DNA of 33,086 nt from an uncultured Ruminococcus sp. (GTDB taxonomy: Bacteria > Bacillota > Clostridia > Oscillospirales > Ruminococcaceae). Both the position numbers and the translations under genes were made by a program. Of the stretch, positions 1 to 7,601 are shown piece after piece; the stretch's first letter is position 1, and each line of letters starts with the position of its first letter. The stretch covers positions 1 to 33,086 of the forward strand of contig CADAGC010000001.1 of the NCBI GenBank assembly GCA_902787365.1, written 5' to 3'. Below the pieces are notes generated by a model. The model was not told the DNA's origin. It did no database searches and was given only the letters and a program-made list of their open reading frames with translations.

Positions 1-1386
1 TGCGGCAGCCCTTATCTCGGCATCTGTCGCATCAAGTCGGCCGTAGCGAATGTTCTCTAAAATGCTGTCGGAGAAGATAAAGCTGTCCTGAAGCATTATG
101 CCCATCTGGGTGCGCAGGCTCTTTAGGGTCACGCCGCTTATGTCAACGCCGTCAACGGTTATGCGCCCTTTTTGTATGTCATAAAAGCGTGATATCAGCG
201 AAACGATAGTTGACTTGCCTGCACCCGTAGGCCCTACAAGCGCCACGCTCTGTCCTGCCTTGACATTAAAGGATACGTTCTTTAATACGTCTATCCCCTC
301 TTCATAACCGAAGGTCACGTTGTCAAAGCTCACATTGCCCTCTATCTCGCCTATATCCTCTGCTCCCTCCTTGTCGGCTATAGTCACAGGCTCGTCAAGA
401 GTCTCGAATATTCGCTCAAGGTAGGCTATGTTGTTTATAAAGCTGTTGATGATGTTTGATATGCTCATTATCGGCTGCCAGAAGCGTGAAGCATAGCCCG
501 TCATAGCCGACAGCGTGCCGAGCGACACGGTCGCAGGGTCAAGCACCAACAGCCCGACTATGAACATCGCCGCCCTCACCCAAGTGGAAATATTATCGGT
601 TGACGGCCACACGAGGTTTGAGAACTTAACAGCCTTCATCCAGCTCTTTCGGTATTTCTTATTGAGGTTGTCGTAAATCTGCGCATTCTCCTCCTCACGG
701 GTGAACACCTGCGTTATGCGTGCGCCCACGATATTTTCCTGCAAGTAGGCGTTCATGTTTGAGCTTTTGTTTGAAACGTCCTGCCACGCTCTTCTCTGGT
801 GCTTCTTGATAGCAAACATAACAAGCATAAACAGCGGCAGACCCGAAAGCGCCACGACTGTGAGCCTTACATCAACTATCAGCATGAAAATGAGTATGAA
901 CACCATGTTGAGTATTTCCATGATGAAGTTGATAATGCCGTTTGAAAGCATATCGGAAACGGAGTTTACGTAGTTTATAACACGAATAAGTATCTTACCG
1001 TGAGGTCGGTCATCATAGTAGGTAAAGGGCAGCTCCTGCAAGTGCGCAAAGAGGTCTTCCCTTATATCGAAGATGATATTCTGCCCCACGACTGTCATTA
1101 TGCGTGAGCGAATGTTGCCAAGGGTCACGCTCACAACGTTGCACAAAAGCACAAGCCCTGCTAAGAAAACAAGCTCGCCAATGTTTCCGTCGGGAATGGT
1201 GACATCAAGTGCGTGCTTTGTGATAAGCGGTGAGATAAGCCCCGTTATCGCCGCTAAAATGCTGATGATGAGCGAAACTATCATCTTGCCCTTGTAGCGT
1301 TTAATGTATTTGTATGAGCGCTTTAAGTGGGTGAAGTCAAAGGGGGCTTCAAGCTGCTCGTCTATGTCATATCTGTTTCTTGCCAC
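1..1386 (-). CDS. ABC exporter half-transporter (TMD-NBD), 3' end cut off by window
   Basis: The first 462 codons of a fused membrane/ATPase ABC exporter are present; the 3' end lies beyond base 1. Translation begins VARNRYDIDEQLEAPFDF at a GTG that directly follows the TAA stop of the upstream transporter gene, so the two are tightly coupled. An N-terminal membrane region is followed by a nucleotide-binding domain with Walker A GPTGAGKST (about bases 210–240). The window ends soon after the Q-loop region, before the ABC signature, so the catalytic residues cannot be read. The upstream partner has a degenerate ATPase site, so this half is expected to carry the canonical one, as in BmrC/BmrD- or TM287/288-type exporters. 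Substrate unknown; multidrug or lipid export is usual for the family. It was found by reading the frame on the minus strand. Confidence 0.9.
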   Translation of the reverse strand, partial: MARNRYDIDEQLEAPFDFTHLKRSYKYIKRYKGKMIVSLIISILAAITGLISPLITKHALDVTIPDGNIGELVFLAGLVLLCNVVSVTLGNIRSRIMTVVGQNIIFDIREDLFAHLQELPFTYYDDRPHGKILIRVINYVNSVSDMLSNGIINFIMEILNMVFILIFMLIVDVRLTVVALSGLPLFMLVMFAIKKHQRRAWQDVSNKSSNMNAYLQENIVGARITQVFTREEENAQIYDNLNKKYRKSWMKAVKFSNLVWPSTDNISTWVRAAMFIVGLLVLDPATVSLGTLSAMTGYASRFWQPIMSISNIINSFINNIAYLERIFETLDEPVTIADKEGAEDIGEIEGNVSFDNVTFGYEEGIDVLKNVSFNVKAGQSVALVGPTGAGKSTIVSLISRFYDIQKGRITVDGVDISGVTLKSLRTQMGIMLQDSFIFSDSILENIRYGRLDATDAEIRAAA

Positions 1387-3153
1387 TTAAACCACCGCCC
1401 CTTCTTCTTCGCCGCATTGGAGCTGATATATCTGCTTGTAATAGCCCTCACGCCTTATAAGCTCATCGTGCGTGCCTATGTCAGCTATGCGGCCGTTGTC
1501 GAGAATTATTATCTTGTCGGCATTTCTTGCTGAGGATATGCGCTGTGCTATTATTATCTTGGTACACTCAAAGTCAAGCTCGTTGTTAAGGGCGTTCTGT
1601 ATTGCCGCCTCTGTTTCCATATCAACTGCCGAGGTGGTGTCATCAAGAATAAGCACCGCAGGCCTTACCGCAAGCGCACGGGCAAGGGATATCCTCTGCT
1701 TCTGCCCGCCAGAAAGGCCGACGCCCCTCTCACCTACTATGGTGTCATAGCTTTCGGGCAGCTTTTCTATAAACTCGTTAGCACTTGAAAGCTCGGCGCA
1801 TTTTCTTACATACTCTTCATCTAATGAGCTATCACCGAATGCTATGTTTGAATCTATCGTGTCGGAATATAGCAGCACGTCCTGTGTTGCTATGCTGATA
1901 TTTTTGCGTAAAGCGTGCAGGCGGTGGAGCTTTACCCCTCTCCCGTCAACCAGCACCTCGCCGCTGTCTGCATCATAAAAGCGTGGGATAAGGTTTATCA
2001 TCGAGGTCTTGCCGCAGCCCGTGGGACCCATTACGGCAACAGTCTCGCCTGCGTTTATCTTGAAGCTTAAGTCTTTTAGTATCTCCTTGCCGTCGATAGA
2101 AAAGCCCACGTTCTTAAACTCGATATCGCCCTTCAAGCGCTCGGCAGGTGTGTCTGCGTCCTCACGGTCAACTATCATCGGCGCAAAGTAATATATCTCG
2201 ATTATCTTGCCCGCAGACGCCACGAAGCGGTGAAAGTCGTTGATGTAAGCGCCAAGGTTTCTGAGGGGGTTGCTGACCGCCCACAAAAGCCCCGATATAG
2301 CCACATACTGCCCCATTGTAAGGTGCCGCTGTATCATAAAATAGCCGCCTGCCAGCAGCAGCACAACGCTTAATGACCCTGCCAGCACATCTATAAACGG
2401 CTGATACCTGAGCCACACGTAAGCCGCCTTGATGTTTGATTTGCGGTATTCCTCGTCACGCTTTTTAAACTTCTCTTTTTCAAATTCCTCTCTTGCAAAG
2501 GCCTTTACCACCCTGTTGCCCGAGATATTCTCCTGTGCTGCGGTGTTGAGTGCAGCAGATTTTTCTCTTACCTCTCTGTAAGCAGGGCCTGCGAATTTTG
2601 AAAGCTTGCGCCTTATGATAAGTATAAGCGGCGTCATAGCCAGTATGCACAAAGCCGTTGCATAGTCGATTGTGAAGAAATAGACCATTGACGCCGTAAA
2701 GAGCGCTATGCTCTCGACAGCACCCTTGATGACCCACGACACCATATGCCTTACCATATCAAGGTCGCCCGTGAGCCTTGTCATAAGGTCGCCTGTGCGG
2801 AAGCGGTCATAGAAAGCTATATCCTGCCCCTCTATCCTGCGGAAGAGCTTTGTGCGTATGTTGTATATCATACCCTGCGAGGCCTTTTCGTAGTACATAT
2901 TGCAGGCATACTGAAACAACGTTCTTACAAAGGTAAGCCCTATCATTCCTGCTATCAGCCAGTAAAAAAGCGTGCGCTCGTTTTTGAGGTTTTCTCGTGC
3001 GTTGTCGTTTGCTATGAATGTATCTATAAGCTCTGACTGAAAATAGGGCGATGTGATGTATAGCGCATTACACAGTATCGACAAGCAAAGCGCTATGATA
3101 TAGCCACGCCTGCTGCCCTTCATATTCTCCCAAAGCCATTTGAACTGGAACAT
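1387..3153 (-). CDS. ABC exporter half-transporter with degenerate ATPase site
   Basis: 588-residue TMD-NBD half-transporter. Membrane helices occupy about residues 15–300. The NBD shows Walker A GPTGCGKTS (376–384), signature LSGGQ (480–484) and Walker B LILDDTTSAVD (501–511). The catalytic Glu after Walker B is Asp (DD instead of DE), and the H-loop His is Gln (Q537, in IIIAQRIS). In known heterodimeric exporters this combination marks the subunit carrying the non-catalytic site, so it probably pairs with the product of the adjacent downstream gene. ATG start with AAAGGAG about 8 nt upstream. An extended -10 promoter lies about 75 bp upstream. Export of drugs or lipids is inferred; substrate unknown. 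Confidence 0.93.
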   Translation of the reverse strand: MFQFKWLWENMKGSRRGYIIALCLSILCNALYITSPYFQSELIDTFIANDNARENLKNERTLFYWLIAGMIGLTFVRTLFQYACNMYYEKASQGMIYNIRTKLFRRIEGQDIAFYDRFRTGDLMTRLTGDLDMVRHMVSWVIKGAVESIALFTASMVYFFTIDYATALCILAMTPLILIIRRKLSKFAGPAYREVREKSAALNTAAQENISGNRVVKAFAREEFEKEKFKKRDEEYRKSNIKAAYVWLRYQPFIDVLAGSLSVVLLLAGGYFMIQRHLTMGQYVAISGLLWAVSNPLRNLGAYINDFHRFVASAGKIIEIYYFAPMIVDREDADTPAERLKGDIEFKNVGFSIDGKEILKDLSFKINAGETVAVMGPTGCGKTSMINLIPRFYDADSGEVLVDGRGVKLHRLHALRKNISIATQDVLLYSDTIDSNIAFGDSSLDEEYVRKCAELSSANEFIEKLPESYDTIVGERGVGLSGGQKQRISLARALAVRPAVLILDDTTSAVDMETEAAIQNALNNELDFECTKIIIAQRISSARNADKIIILDNGRIADIGTHDELIRREGYYKQIYQLQCGEEEGAVV

Positions 3154-3223
3154 CTGAGGCTCTCCTTTCTGTTAGTTAGTATTTTCATATACACTTGACG
3201 ATTATTCTTTTTTACGTTTATGT

Positions 3224-3232
3224 ATTATATCA
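3224..3232 (-). promoter_or_regulatory. Extended -10 promoter for the ABC exporter pair
   Basis: On the minus strand the sequence reads TGATATAAT, an extended -10 element (TGnTATAAT). No good -35 hexamer sits 17 bp upstream, which is usual for extended -10 promoters. It lies between the terminator of the antiporter gene and the exporter ribosome site. Confidence 0.6.
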
Positions 3233-3289
3233 CATATCTGCCAAGAATGATATAGTTTATACTATCCTTTTCTTTACATATCCTATCAT

Positions 3290-3326
3290 AAAAAAGCCTC
3301 CGAGGTTTCATATATCCTCGGAGGTT
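3290..3326 (-). terminator. Intrinsic terminator after the antiporter gene
   Basis: Perfect 9-bp stem CCTCCGAGG/CCTCGGAGG (3297–3305 with 3316–3324). On the minus strand it is followed by CTTTTTT, just after the antiporter stop codon. Confidence 0.9.
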
Positions 3327-3330
3327 TTAT

Positions 3331-4539
3331 TCAGTTTGCAGCCAACTGTTCGCTGCCGACTGTTTCTTCTTCCTTTTCGCCTTGATAGAGCAGTTTTAGC
3401 AGTATCGGTGTAGAAACAGATGAAACGATTATCAGCAGGATAACGCAGGCAAAGTATTTCGAGTCGAGCAGGCCGACCGACAAGCCTTTTTGCGCCACTA
3501 TGAGTGCGACCTCGCCCCTCGTCATCATACCGACGCCTACCTTAAGGCTGTCTTTGCTTTTAAAGCCCATGAGCCTTGCAGTCAGCCCACAGCCGATTAT
3601 CTTTGTAAGAAGTGCTACAAGCACAAAGCCGAGCGAGAACAGAAGCAGGTCTGTGTTAAAGCCGTCAAGGGTGGTCTTAAGGCCTATGCTTGCAAAGAAC
3701 ACAGGACCGAAGAACATATATGAGTTTATATCAACACGCCTTGCGATGTAATCAGAATCACTAAGGCTGCAAAGGATAAGCCCTGCCACGTAAGCGCCCG
3801 TGATGTCGGCGATACCGAAAAACGCCTCAGCCGCAAATGCCAAGAACATACAAAGAGCAAGACCTAATATGGGTATCCTGCGCTGGTGGGGGTAGAGCTT
3901 GTCTATCTTCTTGAAGATATAGTATGTAAGGAAGCCCACCCCGAAGCTGAACACGAAAAACAGCCCTGTGTGTATCAGCACGGTTGACGGCTTGCTTGAC
4001 GGGTCTTTAAAGCCGATAACGAACGTGAGCACGATAATGCCGATAACGTCGTCGATTATAGCAGAGCTAAGTATCAGCGTGCCGATTGTGCCTTTTAAGC
4101 GCCCGAGTTCTTTGAGCGTTTCAACTGTTATGCTGACACTTGTTGCAGTCATTATCGTGCCGATAAAAAGCGCCCGCATGAATTTCTCGCTGCCCACTTC
4201 CCCGAAGCCGTAGAAAGCGCTATACAGCAGCGTGCCCCCGATAAGCGGCACAAACACGCCCACGCTGGCGATAAGCAGCGCCTTGGGGCCTGTTTTTATA
4301 AGGTCTTTGAGGTTAGTGGTAAGGCCTGCGCCGAACATAAGCATTACAACGCCTATCTCGGCTATAAGCTTCAAGTAGTCAGAATCACCCACAAGCCCCA
4401 GCACGCAAGGGCCGATGAGCAGGCCTGCTATTATCTCGCCCACCACCTGCGGGGCTTTGAGCTTTCCCGCCAAAAGCCCGAACAGCTTTGCCGAAACTAT
4501 TATCACCGCAAGATCACGGAAAAATTCTATCCTATCCAA
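3331..4539 (-). CDS. Cation/proton antiporter, NapA/GerN-like (CPA2)
   Basis: 402-residue polytopic membrane protein with about 12 hydrophobic segments. TATSVSITVETL (131–142) and the DD pair in SSAIIDDVIG (163–164) are typical of the NapA/GerN branch of CPA2 Na+/H+ antiporters; the Asp pair is the ion-binding site of electrogenic members. There is no C-terminal RCK/KTN nucleotide-binding domain, so it is not a full KefB/KefC. The family exchanges Na+ (or K+) for H+ across the cytoplasmic membrane for pH and ion homeostasis. The start is TTG, with AAAGGAG about 10 nt upstream. A possible three-way-junction RNA lies 34 nt before the start and may control expression. Monocistronic, ending at its own terminator. 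Ion specificity is not readable from sequence. Confidence 0.9.
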   Translation of the reverse strand: MDRIEFFRDLAVIIVSAKLFGLLAGKLKAPQVVGEIIAGLLIGPCVLGLVGDSDYLKLIAEIGVVMLMFGAGLTTNLKDLIKTGPKALLIASVGVFVPLIGGTLLYSAFYGFGEVGSEKFMRALFIGTIMTATSVSITVETLKELGRLKGTIGTLILSSAIIDDVIGIIVLTFVIGFKDPSSKPSTVLIHTGLFFVFSFGVGFLTYYIFKKIDKLYPHQRRIPILGLALCMFLAFAAEAFFGIADITGAYVAGLILCSLSDSDYIARRVDINSYMFFGPVFFASIGLKTTLDGFNTDLLLFSLGFVLVALLTKIIGCGLTARLMGFKSKDSLKVGVGMMTRGEVALIVAQKGLSVGLLDSKYFACVILLIIVSSVSTPILLKLLYQGEKEEETVGSEQLAAN

Positions 4540-4573
4540 AAATTATACGCTCCTTTTTAGACTTGTTCGTTAA

Positions 4574-4632
4574 GGCAATACCGCACGACCATTGTATGTC
4601 AGATGCGCTGACAAATTTTTCGTCAGATTGCC
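4574..4632 (-). promoter_or_regulatory. Candidate three-way-junction leader RNA of the antiporter gene
   Basis: On the minus strand: closing stem GGCAAT/ATTGCC (4627–4632 with 4574–4579); hairpin CTGAC/GTCAG (4622–4626 with 4608–4612); second arm CGCA/TGCG (4604–4607 with 4582–4585) extended by GAC/GTC (4598–4600 with 4587–4589). The linkers between stems are 0, 0 and 2 nt, so a compact three-way junction of 59 nt is predicted. It ends 34 nt before the TTG start. It does not match any riboswitch class I can name. Structure inferred by eye from one sequence only. Confidence 0.4.
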
Positions 4633-4700
4633 TATATCCGCCGCAGTTTTACTGGCGTAAGACAAGGTGCCCTGTTCATTTCAATAGCCAAAGCGCACAA

Positions 4701-4725
4701 TAAAAGCCCCCTGTTATGGGGGCAA
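4701..4725 (-). terminator. Intrinsic terminator after the TraX-like gene
   Basis: Stem GCCCCC/GGGGGC (4718–4723 with 4706–4711) with a 6-nt loop, then TTTTATT on the minus strand. It closes the PqqD–ABC–TraX operon. Confidence 0.85.
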
Positions 4726-4738
4726 ATTACGGTTTTAT

Positions 4739-5491
4739 TCAATTATAGCCGAATGTGTTAAGCCTTATAAGATATAATATGAATATATGCAAAGGGTAGA
4801 TCAGGTAGAATGCATATTTTGCGGCCTTGCCTTTGATAAAGCCACGCTCGCCGTTATACATATTTATGGGGATGAAGGCGAATATCGCCACATAGGCCGA
4901 GCTTAAAAAACAGCTTCCGAGAATAGCCTGTAAAACTTTCTTGTCACGCATTATATAAATGAACACGATAAGCGCAAAGCCCTTGCAGCCGTAGTCGCAC
5001 CTGAGTATAAAGCTTAATGCAAACAGTATTGCAAGGTATCTGAGCTGTAATGCCCAGTTGTCTTTATAGCGCTCGTATACGCATATGCCTAAATAGCCCA
5101 GAAACAGCGTAAAGAACACATTCTGCGACGAATAGAACAGCCTGCCCGTGTGTTCATAGTTCCACGGTATCTCTGATATCAGCGCAAAGATAAGCAGATT
5201 AATGCCGTAGCGCTTTCTGTCGTGTGTGTGTATATACCCCTCTGTGATAAGAAAGCAGTATATCGGAAAAGACAGCCTGCCTATTTTTCTGACTATAAAG
5301 TAAAGCGTTAGTGCATGAGAGCCTATGCTGATAAACGGCCTGTTTGCAAACGCCGCCTGACTTAGCAGCACAGAGCCTACATGGTCTATCATCATAGTGA
5401 TAAGCGCTATCATTTTTAAGGCGCTGCCCGAAAGGCATTTGTATTTTGAGGTGTTGGTTGATGTGTTGGTAGTTGTCGTTTCCATACTCAC
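4739..5491 (-). CDS. TraX-family integral membrane protein (putative acyltransferase)
   Basis: About 250 residues. After a Thr/Asn-rich N-terminus comes LKMIALITMMIDHVGSVLL, the usual opening of the TraX family, followed by several hydrophobic helices (about 8). The founding member, F-plasmid TraX, is needed for N-terminal acetylation of pilin; chromosomal Firmicute members are mostly uncharacterised. The GTG start overlaps the TGA stop of the upstream ABC gene (GTGA), implying translational coupling; an ATG two codons further in is an alternative. Being in one operon with a PqqD-like protein and an exporter, it could acylate the exported peptide or an envelope molecule, but that is inference. 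No conjugation genes are nearby. Confidence 0.8.
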   Translation of the reverse strand: MSMETTTTNTSTNTSKYKCLSGSALKMIALITMMIDHVGSVLLSQAAFANRPFISIGSHALTLYFIVRKIGRLSFPIYCFLITEGYIHTHDRKRYGINLLIFALISEIPWNYEHTGRLFYSSQNVFFTLFLGYLGICVYERYKDNWALQLRYLAILFALSFILRCDYGCKGFALIVFIYIMRDKKVLQAILGSCFLSSAYVAIFAFIPINMYNGERGFIKGKAAKYAFYLIYPLHIFILYLIRLNTFGYN

Positions 5492-7197
5492 CCCACGACT
5501 CCTTCATCATTAAATTCTATCACTCTGTCGCAAATGTCGAGTGCGGCGGGGCGGTGAGTGACTATAACTACCGTTTTGTCGGTCATTTCTCTCAGGTTTT
5601 TGAGCATCTGCTTCTCGGTGTTCTCATCAAGTGCGCTGGTGGCCTCGTCAAGAAGAAGTATCGGGCTGCCTGCATATATAGCCCTTGCTACGGCTATCCT
5701 CTGCATCTGCCCCTCCGAAAGGCCTGTGCCACGCTCGCCAAGCAGCGTGTCAACGCCCTCTTCAAGCTCGCCTACAAACTCATCTGCGCAGGCTATGCGC
5801 AGAGCGTTCATTATCCGCTCGTCGTTGTGCCTGTCCTCAGGCTGTGCAAAGCATACCACATCACGTATAGTGCCGCTCATAAGCCTGTTGCCCTGGGGCA
5901 CATAGGCAAAGAGCCTGTGATAGAGCGATGACAGCTCCTCCTCTTTGCTTGGTGTAAGTCTTAGATACCTCTGCCCTCTGTCAAGGCGGTATATGCACAT
6001 AAGCAGCTTGAGCACCGTGCTTTTGCCGCAGCCGCTGTGGCCTGTGAACGCCACGAACTCGCCCTTTTTAAGCTCAACCGACATATTGTCAAGCACTTTG
6101 GGCATATTGGCCTTTGTCAGCGCACCTATGCTCGAACAGCTTGCATAGTAAGCAAAATCCGCATCTCTCAGCCCGAAGCTTTCAAGCTCGTTATGATAGA
6201 TGTCGGTTATCTTCTGAATATCATACGGCTCCTGCTTGATGTCATCATCAAACAGCTCTATCTCCATAAGTCTCTCGCCGCTTGCAAGCATTGCGTAGTA
6301 CTTCGGCAGATAACCGGTGATGTTTGCAAAGGGCGCCTGTATCTGCGAAATAAGCTGTGTTATGGCGGTAAGCGTACCGTAGGTTATCCTGCCCATAAGT
6401 ATGCCGTAGCCGCAGTAGCACACGCCGAAGAGATACATTCCGTCCATAATGATATTAAAGCCGATATTTGAGAAGTTGGCAAAATAATTGCGGCGCATTC
6501 TTGCTTTTTTGTGGTCGCTCATCTTCTCCTCTGCCTGCTCACGGGTGCTCTCTTCCGCCGCAAAGGAGCGTATTATCATAAGCGAGCCTATCCTCTCCTG
6601 CAAGAATACACGCAGCTTGCCGTCGCTTTCCTGAATGCGCTTGTGCAGGCGCTTTAACACCTTGCGAAAACCGTAGGTGACGAACATCATAAGTATGCCG
6701 CCCGGAATGAACACGAATGCAAAGCGGTAGTCAAGCAGCACTATCATAACAAGTGCGCTTATCATCTTGACTATCATACCGATAAGCCCCGGGAATATCT
6801 CGACACAGCTCTGTGAGATGACCACCGTATCATTGGTAAGGCGGTTGAGCCACTCTCCCGAATGAACAGCGCTCACCGCCGAAAAATCCTTCTTAAGTAT
6901 CTGCGACAGCAGGCGCTTTTTGAAGATGTTCTCTATCTCCGCCCTTGCAAGCTCGTTAAGCCAGCGTATAAGCGCTTTGAACGTCACCTGCACGAGTACG
7001 AGCACCACTATCATCACCGCAGCGGTCACAAAGCCGCTTTTGTCCTTATTGGCGGCGCTGTCAACGATATTGCGCAAAAACAGAGCGTACAACACACCCG
7101 ATGCGCCGTTTAAAGCCTGAATGATGATAAGTGCCAGTATGTAGAGCTTTTTTCTGCCGCAGGCCTTATAGAGCCATTTTACAGCACTACTCTCCAT
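5488..7197 (-). CDS. ABC exporter (TMD-NBD) in the PqqD/TraX operon
   Basis: 569 residues. Membrane domain about 15–300; NBD with Walker A GHSGCGKST (386–394), a variant signature LSEGQ (493–497), Walker B ILLLDEATSALD (513–524) and H-loop H548, so the ATPase looks competent. There is no N-terminal C39 peptidase domain, so it would not itself cleave a leader peptide. Its ATG overlaps the stop of the pqqD-like gene by one base (TAATG), and its stop overlaps the traX-like start by four. A residue stretch before the NBD (about 315–365) is atypical and probably a linker. Neighbouring a leader-binding protein, it is most simply a peptide exporter, acting as a homodimer. Export of a RiPP is inference. 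Confidence 0.88.
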   Translation of the reverse strand: MESSAVKWLYKACGRKKLYILALIIIQALNGASGVLYALFLRNIVDSAANKDKSGFVTAAVMIVVLVLVQVTFKALIRWLNELARAEIENIFKKRLLSQILKKDFSAVSAVHSGEWLNRLTNDTVVISQSCVEIFPGLIGMIVKMISALVMIVLLDYRFAFVFIPGGILMMFVTYGFRKVLKRLHKRIQESDGKLRVFLQERIGSLMIIRSFAAEESTREQAEEKMSDHKKARMRRNYFANFSNIGFNIIMDGMYLFGVCYCGYGILMGRITYGTLTAITQLISQIQAPFANITGYLPKYYAMLASGERLMEIELFDDDIKQEPYDIQKITDIYHNELESFGLRDADFAYYASCSSIGALTKANMPKVLDNMSVELKKGEFVAFTGHSGCGKSTVLKLLMCIYRLDRGQRYLRLTPSKEEELSSLYHRLFAYVPQGNRLMSGTIRDVVCFAQPEDRHNDERIMNALRIACADEFVGELEEGVDTLLGERGTGLSEGQMQRIAVARAIYAGSPILLLDEATSALDENTEKQMLKNLREMTDKTVVIVTHRPAALDICDRVIEFNDEGVVG

Positions 7198-7457
7198 TAT
7201 TTTTCAAGTGCGCCTATGTTCTTAAGCTCTAAAAGGACCTTTCTTACGTCCTTTTCTATAACACCCTCGGGGGCTTCATACTTTGCCCTGAGAGCCTTTA
7301 CTATCTCTGCCTCGGTAGTGTCTTTCTTAAGCAGCTCGAATATCTCGCCTGTTGTCTTGTTGCCCTTTACCATGCCCGAAAAGCTTGCCTTGCCTGTTGA
7401 CACCAGCATAGCCTCGTTGCCTGAATTATGGGTTATGAATTCCTTTTTCAGTTTCAT
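7197..7457 (-). CDS. PqqD-like protein (RiPP recognition element)
   Basis: 86 residues, the usual PqqD size. The pattern 'F..HNSGNEAMLVSTGKASFSGMVKGNKTTGEIFELLKK…' followed by helices with 'EIVKALRAKYEAPEGVIEKDVRKVLLELKNIGAL' matches the winged-helix PqqD fold: strands binding the leader peptide, then a three-helix bundle with 'I.DV…L..L…G.L' at the end. PqqD-type domains bind leader peptides of ribosomally made, modified peptides and deliver them to a modifying enzyme. First gene of the operon with the ABC exporter and TraX-like protein. Strong SD (AAAGGAG) and a near-consensus promoter. No radical SAM, cyclase or precursor gene is seen nearby, which makes this an orphan. Confidence 0.82.
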   Translation of the reverse strand: MKLKKEFITHNSGNEAMLVSTGKASFSGMVKGNKTTGEIFELLKKDTTEAEIVKALRAKYEAPEGVIEKDVRKVLLELKNIGALEK

Positions 7458-7496
7458 TTTTTTGCTCCTTTATAATAGAATATAGCATACACAGAT

Positions 7497-7525
7497 ATTA
7501 TAGCATATTTTTTACAATTATTCAA
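7497..7525 (-). promoter_or_regulatory. SigA promoter of the PqqD–ABC–TraX operon
   Basis: TTGAAT (7520–7525), 17-bp spacer, TATAAT (7497–7502) with TGC just upstream of the -10 (extended -10), about 40 bp before the pqqD-like start. Confidence 0.85.
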
Positions 7526-7545
7526 GGGGTTGAGGGGGAAATATT

Positions 7546-7582
7546 GCAAAAATCCCCCGTATCTTTCATCGGATACGGGGGA
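7546..7582 (-). terminator. Intrinsic terminator after the BspA-like gene
   Basis: Perfect 10-bp stem CCCCCGTATC/GATACGGGGG (7572–7581 with 7554–7563), 8-nt loop, then ATTTTTG on the minus strand. Confidence 0.92.
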
Positions 7583-7601
7583 GCACTAAGCTATGCTGTT
7601 A

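Noticed and set aside
3331-4539. KefB/KefC potassium efflux system
   Set aside because: No C-terminal RCK/KTN domain, and the TATSVSITVETL motif fits the NapA/GerN branch better.
4574-4632. Possible hammerhead ribozyme (CUGACGA matches CUGANGA at the 5' side of the junction)
   Set aside because: The required GAAA strand after stem II and the NUH cleavage position at the junction are absent; the bases of CUGAC are themselves paired with GUCAG.
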